Source: Amycolatopsis decaplanina DSM 44594
GTDB lineage: Bacteria > Actinomycetota > Actinomycetes > Mycobacteriales > Pseudonocardiaceae
Length of the DNA stretch: 64,000 nucleotides
NCBI RefSeq assembly: GCF_000342005.1
Contig: NZ_AOHO01000084.1
Coordinates: 1-64,000 of the forward strand
Reading direction: 5' to 3'
The notes under the pieces are model-generated. The model saw nothing but the letters and a program-made list of their open reading frames with translations, did no database searches and was not told where the DNA came from. The position numbers were made by a program, and so were the translations under genes. Shown piece after piece: positions 17,952 to 26,414 of the stretch. The number at the start of each line of letters is the position of its first letter. Within the stretch, counting starts at the first letter, position 1.

Positions 17952-19349
17952 GTGAACGAAGTTCCCGCAAACCTGCCCCGGACCGCCGGGGACCTTCGCG
18001 CGGCGGGTCACCTGCCGCGGTCGATCAAACAAGAACTGCACGACAACCTGCTCGCGAAGCTCCGTGCCGGGGAAGACGCCTGGCCCGGGATCGTCGGTTT
18101 CTCGCGCACCGTGCTGCCGCAACTGGAACGTGCGCTGCTGGCCGGGCACGACGTCGTCCTCCTCGGCGAACGCGGCCAGGGCAAGACCCGGCTGCTGCGC
18201 ACCCTCGCGGGACTCCTCGACGAATGGACGCCCGTCATCGAGGGTGCCGAGCTGGCCGAGCACCCGCTCGACCCGATCACCCCGGAATCGCGCCGTCGCG
18301 CCGCCGAACTCGGCGACGCCCTGCCGGTGACCTGGCGCCACCGCGACGAGCGGTACACGGAAAAGCTGGCCACACCGGACACCTCGGTCGGTGACCTGAT
18401 CGGCGACGTCGACCCGGTGAAGGTCGCGGAAGGCCGCAGCCTCGGCGATCCCGAGACCATCCACTTCGGACTCGTCCCGCGTGCCCACCGCGGCATCGTG
18501 GCGATCAACGAGCTGCCGGACCTCGCCGAGCGCATCCAGGTCGCGCTGCTGAACGTGATGGAGGAACGCGACATCCAGGTGCGCGGCTACACCCTGCGCC
18601 TGCCGCTGGACGTGCTGCTGGTGTCGACGGCCAACCCGGAGGACTACACCAACCGGGGCCGCATCATCACCCCGCTCAAGGACCGGTTCGGCGCCGAGAT
18701 CCGGACGCACTACCCGCTCGACGTCGACGCCGAGATCGCGGTCGTCCGGCAGGAGGCGCATCTGGTCGCCGAGGTCGGCGAGCCGCTGCTGGAGGTGCTC
18801 GCCCGGTTCGTGCGGAATCTGCGTGAATCGCCGGTCATCGACCAGCGGTCCGGCGTCTCGGCCCGGTTCGCCGTCGCGGCGGCGGAAACGGTCGGCGCGG
18901 CGGCGCTGCGCCGGTCCGCGCTCACCGGCGAGGAACCCGCCGTGGCGCGTCCGGTCGACCTCGGCGCGGTGCCCGCCGTCCTGCGCGGCAAGCTCGAATT
19001 CGAGCCGGGGGAGGAGGGACGCGAGACCGAACACCTCGTGCACCTGCTGCGCCGGGCGGTCGCGGAGACGGCCCGCTCGCGGTTCGCGGGCTTGGATCTG
19101 CTGCCGTTGGCCGACGCCGTCGAGTCCGGGCACCTGGTGGCCACCGGGGAGCGCGTACCCGGCAAGGACGTCCTCGCCGCGCTGCCGGAATTGCCCGTGC
19201 TCCACGACGTCGCCGCGCGTGCGGGCGTCGCGCCGGACGAACCGGCGGGGCGGATCGCGGCCGCGGTCGAACTGGCGTTGGAATCCTTGTTCTTGTCGAG
19301 GAAACTCGCCAAGGACTCCGACGACTCGACGACCGTCTACGGCCGATGA
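17952..19349 (+). CDS. AAA+ ATPase, MoxR/ChlI-like
   Basis: A 465-residue AAA+ ATPase of the magnesium-chelatase-subunit/MoxR type. Walker A is GERGQGKT (near residue 75), Walker B is GIVAINELPD and the sensor region VSTANPEDYTNRGRI. Such proteins act as chaperone motors together with a VWA-domain partner, which here is encoded immediately downstream with an ATGA overlap. The GTG at 17952 is preceded at seven bases by TAGCGT, suggesting a leaderless mRNA; the open frame continues upstream to 17394 but overlaps the divergent gene. Its target protein or complex is unknown. Confidence 0.85.
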   Translation: MNEVPANLPRTAGDLRAAGHLPRSIKQELHDNLLAKLRAGEDAWPGIVGFSRTVLPQLERALLAGHDVVLLGERGQGKTRLLRTLAGLLDEWTPVIEGAELAEHPLDPITPESRRRAAELGDALPVTWRHRDERYTEKLATPDTSVGDLIGDVDPVKVAEGRSLGDPETIHFGLVPRAHRGIVAINELPDLAERIQVALLNVMEERDIQVRGYTLRLPLDVLLVSTANPEDYTNRGRIITPLKDRFGAEIRTHYPLDVDAEIAVVRQEAHLVAEVGEPLLEVLARFVRNLRESPVIDQRSGVSARFAVAAAETVGAAALRRSALTGEEPAVARPVDLGAVPAVLRGKLEFEPGEEGRETEHLVHLLRRAVAETARSRFAGLDLLPLADAVESGHLVATGERVPGKDVLAALPELPVLHDVAARAGVAPDEPAGRIAAAVELALESLFLSRKLAKDSDDSTTVYGR

Positions 19350-21304
19350 GTTTCCTCCCCGAAGGTTATTCGTACGGGCCGTGGCACGACGGCCCGGATC
19401 CGCTGGCGCCGCCGGCGGATCTGAGGGACGCGCTCGACGAGATCGGCCGCGACGTGATGGCGGGCGCCTCTCCCCGGTCCGCTCTGGAAGAACTGCTGCG
19501 ACGAGGCACGCCGCGCACCGCCGGGCTGGACGAGCTGACCAGGCGGCTCTGGCAGCGCCGGTCGGAGATCCAGCGGCGGCACCGGCTGGACGGCACGCTC
19601 CAAGAGGTCCAGCGGCTGCTCGACCAGGCGCTGGAGGCCGAACGGCGCGAGCTGTTCCCCGATCCGGACGACGACGCCCGCTTCCGCGAGGCCCAGCTGG
19701 ACGCGCTGCCGCCGGGAACGGCGGCGGCCGTGCGCGAACTCGCCGGGTACGGCTGGCGTTCGCGGCAGGGCAGGGAGAACTACGAGAAGATCCGCGACCT
19801 GCTCGGCCGTGAGCTGCTGGATTCCCGCTTCGAAGGAATGAAGGAGGCACTGCGGAACGCCGGGCCGGAAGAGGCGGAGCGGGCCAACCGGATGCTCGCC
19901 GGCCTCAACGACCTCCTGGCCGCGCACGCCCAGGGCCGTGAGGACGTCCCGGAGCGGTTCGCGGAGTTCATGCGCGAGCACGGCGAGTTCTTCCCGGAGA
20001 ACCCGAAGAACGTCGAAGAGCTGATCGACGTCCTCGCCGCTCGCGCCGCGGCCGCGCAGCGGATGCTCAACTCGATGACCCCGGAACAGCGGGCCGAACT
20101 GGCCGAACTGTCGCAGCAGGCGTTCGGCGGCCCCCGGCTCGCGCAGCAGCTGTCCACTTTGGATGCCCAGTTGCGGGCGCTGCGGCCCGGTGAGGACTGG
20201 ACGTCGTCGGAACGCTTCCGGGGCAACGATCCGCTGGGTCTCGGCGAGGGTGCGCGGGCGATGTCGGATCTGGCCGAACTGGACGCGCTGGCCGAGCAGC
20301 TCGGCCAGTCGTACCCGGGCGCGAGGCTCGAGGACATCGACGTCGACGCCCTCGAACGGCAGCTGGGACCGGACGCCGGCGTCGACGCGCGGCGGCTGTC
20401 CGAACTGGAACGCGAGCTCCGGCGCCAAGGTCTCTTCGAGCGTGCCCCCGATGGAACACTCCGGTTGTCGCCCAAGGCTTTGCGACGGCTGGGCGAGACG
20501 GCGCTCGCGGATGTCGTGAACGCGTTGCGCGGCAAGACCGGACAGCGGGAGACCGAATCGGCCGGGGCCGCGGGTGAGCCGACCGGCGCGACCAGGCCGT
20601 GGCGGTTCGGGGACATGCAGCCGTGGGATGTGTCCAGGACGGTCCGCAACTCGGTCCTGCGCTCGGTGTCGATGGGCGAACGGTCGGTCCGGATGGACGT
20701 TTCGGACGTCGAGGTGATCGAGACCGAGCACCGGTCACGCGCGGCGGTGGCGTTGCTCGTGGACACCTCGTGGTCGATGGTGCAGGAGGGCCGCTGGCTG
20801 CCGATGAAACGGACGGCGCTCGCGTTGCACCAGCTGATCAGCACGCGGTTCCGGAACGACGCCCTCCAGCTGATCACCTTCGGCCGGTACGCGACGTCGG
20901 TCGAATTGGCCGAACTGGTGGGCCTCGAGGGCGCTTGGGAGCAGGGCACCAACGCCCACCACGCCCTGCTCCTGGCCGGGCGGCATCTGCGGCGGCATCC
21001 CGACGCGCAGCCGGTGGTCCTGATGGTCACCGACGGCGAACCGACGGCGCATCTGGAACCCGATGGCACGGCGGACTTCGACTATCCACCCCAGCCGAGG
21101 ACGTTGCTCAAGACACTGTCCGAAGTGGACCGGATGGCGAAGCTGGGCGCGTCGGTGACGGTGTTCAGGCTCGGGGACGACCCGCGCCTGACGGAGTTCG
21201 TCGACCTCATCGCGCGCCGCTCGGGCGGCCGGGTCGTCGCTCCTGACCTGGACGGACTCGGTGCCGCCGTGGTCGGCGACTACCTGCGGTCCAGGAAGCG
21301 GTAG
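19346..21304 (+). CDS. VWA-domain protein paired with the AAA+ ATPase
   Basis: A 652-residue protein. The N-terminal 400 residues are helical and highly charged, with no recognised domain; the C-terminal 200 form a von Willebrand A domain with the MIDAS motif VDTSWSMVQ, then TNAHHALLLAG and VTDGEPTAHL. MoxR- or ChlI-like ATPases use VWA partners of this kind (as in ChlD, CbbO or RavA-ViaA) to load metal or to remodel a client. Translation is coupled to the ATPase by an ATGA overlap. No transmembrane segment is seen, so the pair is probably cytoplasmic. Confidence 0.82.
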   Translation: MSFLPEGYSYGPWHDGPDPLAPPADLRDALDEIGRDVMAGASPRSALEELLRRGTPRTAGLDELTRRLWQRRSEIQRRHRLDGTLQEVQRLLDQALEAERRELFPDPDDDARFREAQLDALPPGTAAAVRELAGYGWRSRQGRENYEKIRDLLGRELLDSRFEGMKEALRNAGPEEAERANRMLAGLNDLLAAHAQGREDVPERFAEFMREHGEFFPENPKNVEELIDVLAARAAAAQRMLNSMTPEQRAELAELSQQAFGGPRLAQQLSTLDAQLRALRPGEDWTSSERFRGNDPLGLGEGARAMSDLAELDALAEQLGQSYPGARLEDIDVDALERQLGPDAGVDARRLSELERELRRQGLFERAPDGTLRLSPKALRRLGETALADVVNALRGKTGQRETESAGAAGEPTGATRPWRFGDMQPWDVSRTVRNSVLRSVSMGERSVRMDVSDVEVIETEHRSRAAVALLVDTSWSMVQEGRWLPMKRTALALHQLISTRFRNDALQLITFGRYATSVELAELVGLEGAWEQGTNAHHALLLAGRHLRRHPDAQPVVLMVTDGEPTAHLEPDGTADFDYPPQPRTLLKTLSEVDRMAKLGASVTVFRLGDDPRLTEFVDLIARRSGGRVVAPDLDGLGAAVVGDYLRSRKR

Positions 21305-21328
21305 GTCACTGCCGGATACGCTGGGACC

Positions 21329-22093
21329 ATGGGGTATCCGGTGGGCAAGGTCGCGGCGCTCTCGGGGGTCACCGTGCGCACGCTTCATCATTACGACGAG
21401 ATCGGCCTGCTGTGCCCGAGCGGGCGGACGGCCGCGGGGTACCGCAGCTACAGCGACGACGACCTCGACCGCCTCCAGCGCGTCCTGTTTTACCGCGAAC
21501 TCGGGTTCGGCCTCGAGACGATCGCGAAGATGATCGAAGACCCGGGACTGGACGCGCTGGAGCACCTGCGGCGTCAGCGGGCGCTGCTCGCCGACCGGAT
21601 CGGCGAGCTGACGCGGATGGCCGAATCCGTCGAGCGGGTGATCGCGGCGAAGGAGGCCGGCGGTGCGCTGACCCCGGAGGAGCGGTTCGAGGTCTTCGGC
21701 GAGTTCCGTGAACCGGACGGCTACGCGGAGGAGGCCGTCCGCCGGTGGGGCGAGACCCCGCAGTGGCGGGCGGCGGCCGTGCCTCGATCCAAGGAGGAAT
21801 GGATCGAGGCGGAGAAGATCCGGCAGGACTGGGTCCGGCGGTTGCTCGCCGTCTTCGACTCCGGCGCGCCCGCCGACAGTTCCTCGGCGATGGACCTCGC
21901 CGAGGAACATCGCCGGATGCTCGCGGCGTTCATGGGGGACTGCGACCTCACGACGCACCGGGAGCTCGCCGGGCTGTACGCGACCGAACCGGTCCAGCTC
22001 GGCTTCCTGGTGCGCGAGCCGGACCAGCGGCCGGGCCTCGGTGAGTACATCCGGGACGCCGTCCACGCCAACGCCGAACGTGCCGGGGAATAG
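21329..22093 (+). CDS. MerR-family regulator with TipAS-like ligand domain
   Basis: A 254-residue regulator. Residues 1-75 are a MerR winged helix (VGKVAALSGVTVRTLHHYDEIGLL, GYRSYSDDDLDRL), residues 75-115 a dimerisation coil, and the C-terminal 130 residues resemble the TipAS thiopeptide-binding domain. TipAL-type proteins activate their own promoter on binding thiopeptides or other peptide antibiotics. TACGCT lies six bases before the ATG, so the mRNA is probably leaderless. It sits between the AAA+/VWA pair and mshC without overlap to either. Confidence 0.88.
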   Translation: MGYPVGKVAALSGVTVRTLHHYDEIGLLCPSGRTAAGYRSYSDDDLDRLQRVLFYRELGFGLETIAKMIEDPGLDALEHLRRQRALLADRIGELTRMAESVERVIAAKEAGGALTPEERFEVFGEFREPDGYAEEAVRRWGETPQWRAAAVPRSKEEWIEAEKIRQDWVRRLLAVFDSGAPADSSSAMDLAEEHRRMLAAFMGDCDLTTHRELAGLYATEPVQLGFLVREPDQRPGLGEYIRDAVHANAERAGE

Positions 22094-22168
22094 CGAGTTC
22101 GCTTACTCCGGCCGTGTTCGTCTCCCACCGGGCGGGAACGGCGTGGCGGCTCCGCTTACAGTCGGGGT

Positions 22169-23407
22169 ATGCAGACTTGGTCATCGGTCGACGTGCCCCG
22201 TATCCCCGGCACCCCCCGTCCGCTGCGGCTCCACGACACCGCGACGGGGCAGATCCGTCCCACGGCGCCCGGGTCCACCGCCCGGATGTACGTCTGCGGC
22301 ATCACGCCGTACGACGCCACCCATCTGGGACATGCCGCCACGTACCTGACATTCGACCTGGTGAACCGCCTGTGGCGGGACGCCGGGCACGACGTCCACT
22401 ACGTGCAGAACGTGACGGACATCGACGAGCCCCTGTTGGAGCGCGCCGAGCGGGACAAGGACGATTGGGTGGTCCTCGGCATGCGCGAGACGGCGCTGTT
22501 CCGTGAGGACATGACCGCGTTGCGGGTGCTGCCGCCGCGGCAGTTCGTCGGGGCCGTCGAGAGCATCCCGGAGATCGTCGAGGTCATCGCCAAGCTGGTG
22601 GCGAACGGCAGCGCGTACCGCGTCGACGACGCGGAGTATCCGGACATCTATTTCGATCACAACGCGACCGGGCACTTCGGTTCCGAGTCGAACTACGACG
22701 CCGAGACCATGGCGAAGTTCTTCGCCGAACGCGGCGGCGACCCGGACCGGCAGGGCAAGCGGCACCCGCTCGACGCGCTGCTGTGGAGGATGGCGCGGCC
22801 GGGCGAGCCGTCGTGGGAATCCGAACTGGGCGCGGGGCGGCCCGGCTGGCACATCGAGTGCAGCGCGATCGCGGTCAACCGGCTCGGTCTCGGCTTCGAC
22901 GTCCAGGGCGGCGGCTCGGACCTGATCTTCCCCCACCACGAGTACAGCGCCGCACACGCGGAGGCCGTCGCGGGGGACAGGCCGTTCGCACGGCACTACG
23001 TGCACGCCGGGATGATCGGCCTCGACGGCGAGAAGATGTCGAAGTCGCGCGGGAACCTCGTGTTCGTCTCGCGGCTGCGTGCCGACAAGGTCGACCCCGG
23101 CACGATCCGGCTCGCGCTGTTCGCCGGCCACTACCGCGAGGACCGGCCGTGGACCGCACGGTTGCAGGCGGACGCCGAAGCACGGCTGGCGCGCTGGCGC
23201 GAGGCCGTCTCCCTCGGCACCGGCCCGGCGGCGGAAGACACCGTCGCGCGCCTGCGTGACCACCTCACCGACGACCTGGACACGCCCAAGGCGCTCGCGG
23301 CCGTCGACGCTTGGGTGGAGCAGGCGCTGAACCGCTCCGGCACCGACCCGGCCGCCCCCGGGCTGATCCGGAACGCGGTCGACGCGCTGCTCGGCATCGA
23401 GCTCTGA
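22169..23407 (+). CDS. mshC: Mycothiol synthesis ligase MshC
   Basis: A 412-residue cysteine:1-D-myo-inosityl-2-amino-2-deoxy-glucopyranoside ligase, the ATP-dependent step that adds cysteine in mycothiol synthesis. It resembles cysteinyl-tRNA synthetase without the anticodon domain: [17 protein letters not shown] carries the zinc cysteine and the HIGH-like motif, and [10 protein letters not shown] is the KMSKS loop. TACAGT six bases before the ATG predicts a leaderless transcript. A 15-base-arm hairpin terminates it. Its position near PAC2, hisG and the proteasome genes matches mycobacteria. Confidence 0.95.
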   Translation: MQTWSSVDVPRIPGTPRPLRLHDTATGQIRPTAPGSTARMYVCGITPYDATHLGHAATYLTFDLVNRLWRDAGHDVHYVQNVTDIDEPLLERAERDKDDWVVLGMRETALFREDMTALRVLPPRQFVGAVESIPEIVEVIAKLVANGSAYRVDDAEYPDIYFDHNATGHFGSESNYDAETMAKFFAERGGDPDRQGKRHPLDALLWRMARPGEPSWESELGAGRPGWHIECSAIAVNRLGLGFDVQGGGSDLIFPHHEYSAAHAEAVAGDRPFARHYVHAGMIGLDGEKMSKSRGNLVFVSRLRADKVDPGTIRLALFAGHYREDRPWTARLQADAEARLARWREAVSLGTGPAAEDTVARLRDHLTDDLDTPKALAAVDAWVEQALNRSGTDPAAPGLIRNAVDALLGIEL

Positions 23408-23408
23408 A

Positions 23409-23445
23409 ACACTGCTGGGGCGGAGAACCCCCGCCCCAGCAGTGT
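23409..23445. terminator. Hairpin terminator between mshC and the ABC-F gene
   Basis: ACACTGCTGGGGCGG and its complement are separated by seven bases. It begins two bases after the mshC stop and lies between convergent genes, so it may serve both. Confidence 0.8.
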
Positions 23446-23455
23446 GTATAACGAC

Positions 23456-25063
23456 CTACACGGCCACGCGACCGGCTTCCAGCCGGAGGTGATCACCCGC
23501 CCAATCACGCCGCAGCCATCGATCATGAGACGCGATGACGACAGCGCCCGGCGCGGAATCGAGCGCGGTGAACAACTCCTCGGCCAAGGTGAGCGAGATG
23601 TGGTTCGTCGGCTCGTCCAGCAGGAGCACCTCCGGCGGGTCCGCGATCAGCAGCGCCAGCGCGAGCCGCCGCCGCTGCCCGACCGACAGCGCGCCCACGC
23701 GGGTCCCGAGATCACGCGGGGCCAGCAGCCCCAGGCCGCGCAACGGGGGAGCGTCCTCGCCGAGGGCTTCGGCGTAGGTCCGCTGTGCGGTCTTCTCCGG
23801 CTCGGCGAACGCGACGTCCTGAGCGAGCATGCCGATCCGCACCCCGCGTCCGGAAAGGACGGTCCCGGAGTCCGGCGTCAGCGCGCCGGCCAGGACGGAC
23901 AGCAGCGTCGACTTCCCGGCGCCGTTCCCGCCGGTGATCAGGAGCCTCGACGTCGTCGTGATGTCCAGGGTCGCCAGCCGCAATCGTCCGGCGATCTCGA
24001 GGTCCCGTACCGAGATCGCCGTCTTGCCCTCACCTGGCTCGCCGGTCAGGTCTCCTTGGAACCGCAGCGGCGCGGGCGGTTTCCGCACCTGGTCGCGTTC
24101 CAGTTCGTCCAGCCGCAGCTGGGCGTTGCGGACCCGGCGTGAGATCTGTTTCTGCACCCTCCCGGTCTTGAAGTCGTAGAGCATTTTGGCGTTGTCGCGC
24201 TGCGGCCGGTTGTGCGCGACGTTGCGCGCGGTGACGGCCACCGATTCGCGCAGTTCCTTGAGCTCGTCCTGTTCCTCGGCGTAGCGCTGCTCCCAGCGCG
24301 CCCGTTCGGCCCGTTTCTGGTCCAGGTAGTCGGAATACGCGCCGCCGTACCGGGCCGGGCCGCCCAGCGCCGGGTCGAGGTCGACGATGTCGGTGCACAC
24401 CGCGTCGAGGAACACGCGATCGTGCGACGACAGCACGAGGACGCCGGTCAGCGAGGCTAGGTGCTGTTCCAGGAATTCCATCGCGGCGTCGTCGAGATGG
24501 TTCGTCGGCTCGTCCAGGATGAGCGTGCCCGGCCGCCGGATCAGCAACGCGGCGAGGCCGAGCCGTGACCGCTGCCCGCCCGACAGCGTGCCCAGCTCGC
24601 GCGCCCGGTCGATGCCGGCGAGCCCGAGACCCGCGCACACGACCTCGGCCCGCCGATCGGCGTCCCACAGGTCGTGCGCCTGGGCCCATTCGAGCACGGT
24701 GCCGTACTCCTCGAGAACCGCGTCGTCGTCCGGATGCCGGGTGAGCGCCTCGGTCAGTTCGTCGAGTCTCGCCGACGCGTGCCGGATCTCGGCGAGCGCG
24801 TCGTCGATGACGTCGGAGAACCGTGCCGTCGACGGGAACGGCAGTTCCTGCAAGAGGAATCCGAGGTCGTCGCCTCGCGATACCTCGCCGCCGTCCGGCT
24901 CTTCGACCCCGGCCAGCAACCGCAGGAGCGTGGACTTGCCGACGCCGTTCTCGCCGACCAGCCCGAGCCGTTGTCCGGCCGAAGCGGTCAGGTTCACGTC
25001 GTCGAGCACGACGCGGGCACCGTAGGAGTGGACGAGGTCCTTGGCGATCAGGGAAAGAGACAT
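23456..25063 (-). CDS. ABC-F family ATPase, antibiotic-resistance-like
   Basis: A 535-residue protein with two fused ATP-binding cassettes and no membrane domain. First cassette: Walker A GENGVGKST, signature LSGGQRSRL, Walker B LILDEPTNHLDD. Second: GGNGAGKST, the variant signature LSVGQRRRL and LLLDEPTNH. The linker of about 80 charged residues is the ribosome-contacting region. ABC-F proteins of this size are either ribosome-protection factors against macrolides, lincosamides or streptogramins, or translation factors. An upstream MarR gene, a palindromic promoter and a short leader frame favour an inducible resistance role; this is inference. Confidence 0.87.
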   Translation of the reverse strand: MSLSLIAKDLVHSYGARVVLDDVNLTASAGQRLGLVGENGVGKSTLLRLLAGVEEPDGGEVSRGDDLGFLLQELPFPSTARFSDVIDDALAEIRHASARLDELTEALTRHPDDDAVLEEYGTVLEWAQAHDLWDADRRAEVVCAGLGLAGIDRARELGTLSGGQRSRLGLAALLIRRPGTLILDEPTNHLDDAAMEFLEQHLASLTGVLVLSSHDRVFLDAVCTDIVDLDPALGGPARYGGAYSDYLDQKRAERARWEQRYAEEQDELKELRESVAVTARNVAHNRPQRDNAKMLYDFKTGRVQKQISRRVRNAQLRLDELERDQVRKPPAPLRFQGDLTGEPGEGKTAISVRDLEIAGRLRLATLDITTTSRLLITGGNGAGKSTLLSVLAGALTPDSGTVLSGRGVRIGMLAQDVAFAEPEKTAQRTYAEALGEDAPPLRGLGLLAPRDLGTRVGALSVGQRRRLALALLIADPPEVLLLDEPTNHISLTLAEELFTALDSAPGAVVIASHDRWLRRDWAGDHLRLEAGRVAV

Positions 25064-25069
25064 ACGACA

Positions 25070-25090
25070 TCACCGTGTTTCTTCGGACAT
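25070..25090 (-). other. Candidate leader peptide frame before the ABC-F gene
   Basis: ATG to TGA encodes MSEETR and ends seven bases before the ABC-F start. A weak AGGGA precedes it. The ABC-F start has no clear ribosome site of its own. A still shorter MDN frame begins at 25180. Short leader frames are typical of attenuation-controlled ribosome-protection genes. Unproven. Confidence 0.4.
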
Positions 25091-25192
25091 GAGGGATCCC
25101 TGCCGGGCCTCGTGGCTTACGGGAGCAGCGCTCGACCGAAGCCGCCTCGGAGCGGGGAAGGTGCGATGTCAGTTGTCCATGATGCGAGCAGT

Positions 25193-25220
25193 CTAACGCA
25201 ACCTATGTAGCGTTAGTCAA
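25193..25220 (-). promoter_or_regulatory. Promoter and palindromic operator of the ABC-F gene
   Basis: On the minus strand TTGACT (-35, 25220-25215) and GTTAGA (-10, 25197-25192) are 17 bases apart. The perfect arms CTAACGC and GCGTTAG (25193-25216) lie between and over these boxes, as expected for a repressor site, probably for the MarR protein encoded directly upstream. This gives a leader of about 120 bases before the ABC-F start. Confidence 0.6.
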
Positions 25221-25684
25221 CCCCTCTTTCCGGATCGCAGCCGAGCGGCCTCTTGCTCGGCGAACGCGCGCCCATCGGTCATGACGCCGAGAAGCGCGGA
25301 GAGCTGGCGCCGGTCGAGCCTGCCGAGGCGGTCGCCGAAGAACCGGGCCATGGGGGAGTAGAGGTCGGCGACGTCGTCCAGCCGATCGGGAAGCGGACGG
25401 ATCGCGAGACGGCGCCGGTCGGCGGGGTCGGGCACACGTTCGACCAGGCGCCGCGCCTCCATGCGGTCGAGCATCCGGGTCACCGCGCCGGTGGTCATGC
25501 CGAGTGTGCGGGCCAGCTGGGTCGGCGAGGTCGCGGCCCCGCTGATGACCAGCTGGAGCCCGTGCAGCTCGGTCGCGCTGATCCCGAGCCGCTCCGCCAT
25601 GGCCGTGTGGAACAAGACGGTCGCGCTGACGAACCGGGGGATCTCCAAAGCCGCCGCGGTGGCGAGTTCTCGCTGATCAGGCAT
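25217..25684 (-). CDS. MarR-family regulator
   Basis: A 155-residue winged-helix regulator. The recognition region is SPTQLARTLGMTTGAVTRMLDRMEARRLVERVPDPADRRRLAIRPL, with the DPADRRR wing typical of MarR. It is encoded immediately before the ABC-F gene on the same strand; its stop codon touches the ABC-F promoter palindrome. A second palindrome at 25698-25724 lies just upstream of its own start. It probably senses a phenolic or antibiotic ligand and controls both genes. Confidence 0.88.
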   Translation of the reverse strand: MPDQRELATAAALEIPRFVSATVLFHTAMAERLGISATELHGLQLVISGAATSPTQLARTLGMTTGAVTRMLDRMEARRLVERVPDPADRRRLAIRPLPDRLDDVADLYSPMARFFGDRLGRLDRRQLSALLGVMTDGRAFAEQEAARLRSGKRG

Positions 25685-25697
25685 GTGCTTCCCTGTG

Positions 25698-25724
25698 GCA
25701 GTAGTTGAACTGTGCAGCTACTGC
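25698..25724. promoter_or_regulatory. Palindrome upstream of the marR gene
   Basis: GCAGTAGTTG and CAGCTACTGC are ten-base inverted arms with one mismatch around seven bases, 14 bases before the marR start at 25684. A probable autoregulatory site. Confidence 0.5.
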
Positions 25725-25764
25725 TCTATGCGGCAGCTGCCCAGGTGAGGGTATCCATGCCGCT

Positions 25765-25822
25765 TGACATCTTCGCCACCACCTGTGAATCTGAAAGAGA
25801 ACTTTCAAAAGAGATCTTTCAG
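25765..25822 (+). promoter_or_regulatory. Strong promoter with ArsR-type operator
   Basis: TTGACA at 25765-25770 and a TGTGAAT box about 16-17 bases later form a near-consensus promoter. It is followed at once by CTGAAAGA and TCTTTCAG (25792-25799, 25815-25822), with a nested GAAAG-N4-CTTTC. The dyad covers the start of transcription, as expected for repression by the ArsR-like product encoded next. Confidence 0.65.
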
Positions 25823-25835
25823 ATTGGATCGGGCG

Positions 25836-26414
25836 ATGACCGGGTTGCCGCCGCGCAAGCGGATCGAAGACGTCGAGCTGATGCGGGCGCTGGCGCATCC
25901 GCTGCGTTCGGCGCTGGTGGACCACCTCATGGCGGTCGGTCCGCGGACCGCGAGCGAGTGCGCGGCGGCCGTCGGCTCGACCGCCTCGAACTGCAGCTGG
26001 CATCTCCGCCAGCTGGCGCGGCACGGTCTCGTGGAGCGGGTGGAGGGGGAGGACGGGCGGGAGCGGCCGTGGCGGGCGTGTCAGGTCGGCATCGAGTTCG
26101 GTGACGACCCGGAGCTGCACGGAGCGCAACTGGCGGTCGTGGGCACCACCCTCGCACGGGAAAAGGAGCTGACCGAGCGCTATCTCGACGCCGCCGACCG
26201 GCTCGACAAGGAATGGCGGGACGCGTCGGGGATCAACAACTACTCGCTACGGGTGACCGCGGCCGAGCTGGAAGAGCTGGTCCGGGCGATCGACGCGCTC
26301 GTGCGGCCCTACGTCGGCGCGATCCGTGAAGACGCCTCCGCGGAAGCCCTCCCGGTCCACTTGGGCCTGCGGGCGTTCCCGCGTATCGACGCAGAGGGGA
26401 AGCCGAGCAGATGA
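25836..26414 (+). CDS. ArsR-like winged-helix regulator
   Basis: A 192-residue regulator. The helix-turn-helix lies near residues 10-75 (DVELMRALAHPLRSALVDHL, then STASNCSWHLRQLARHGLVERV) and a helical C-terminal domain follows. No metal-binding cysteine pattern typical of ArsR/SmtB sensors is seen (one lone cysteine in the recognition helix). The ATG at 25836 is chosen because the fold begins there; an in-frame GTG at 25764 lies inside the promoter. It overlaps the MFS exporter gene by ATGA and probably represses both from the operator at 25792-25822. Confidence 0.83.
   Translation: MTGLPPRKRIEDVELMRALAHPLRSALVDHLMAVGPRTASECAAAVGSTASNCSWHLRQLARHGLVERVEGEDGRERPWRACQVGIEFGDDPELHGAQLAVVGTTLAREKELTERYLDAADRLDKEWRDASGINNYSLRVTAAELEELVRAIDALVRPYVGAIREDASAEALPVHLGLRAFPRIDAEGKPSR

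Noticed and set aside
23444-23460. GTATAACGACCTACAC as a second copy of the dyad at 43402
   Set aside because: The arms do not pair fully, and the site lies at a gene end beyond a terminator, so chance similarity is more likely.
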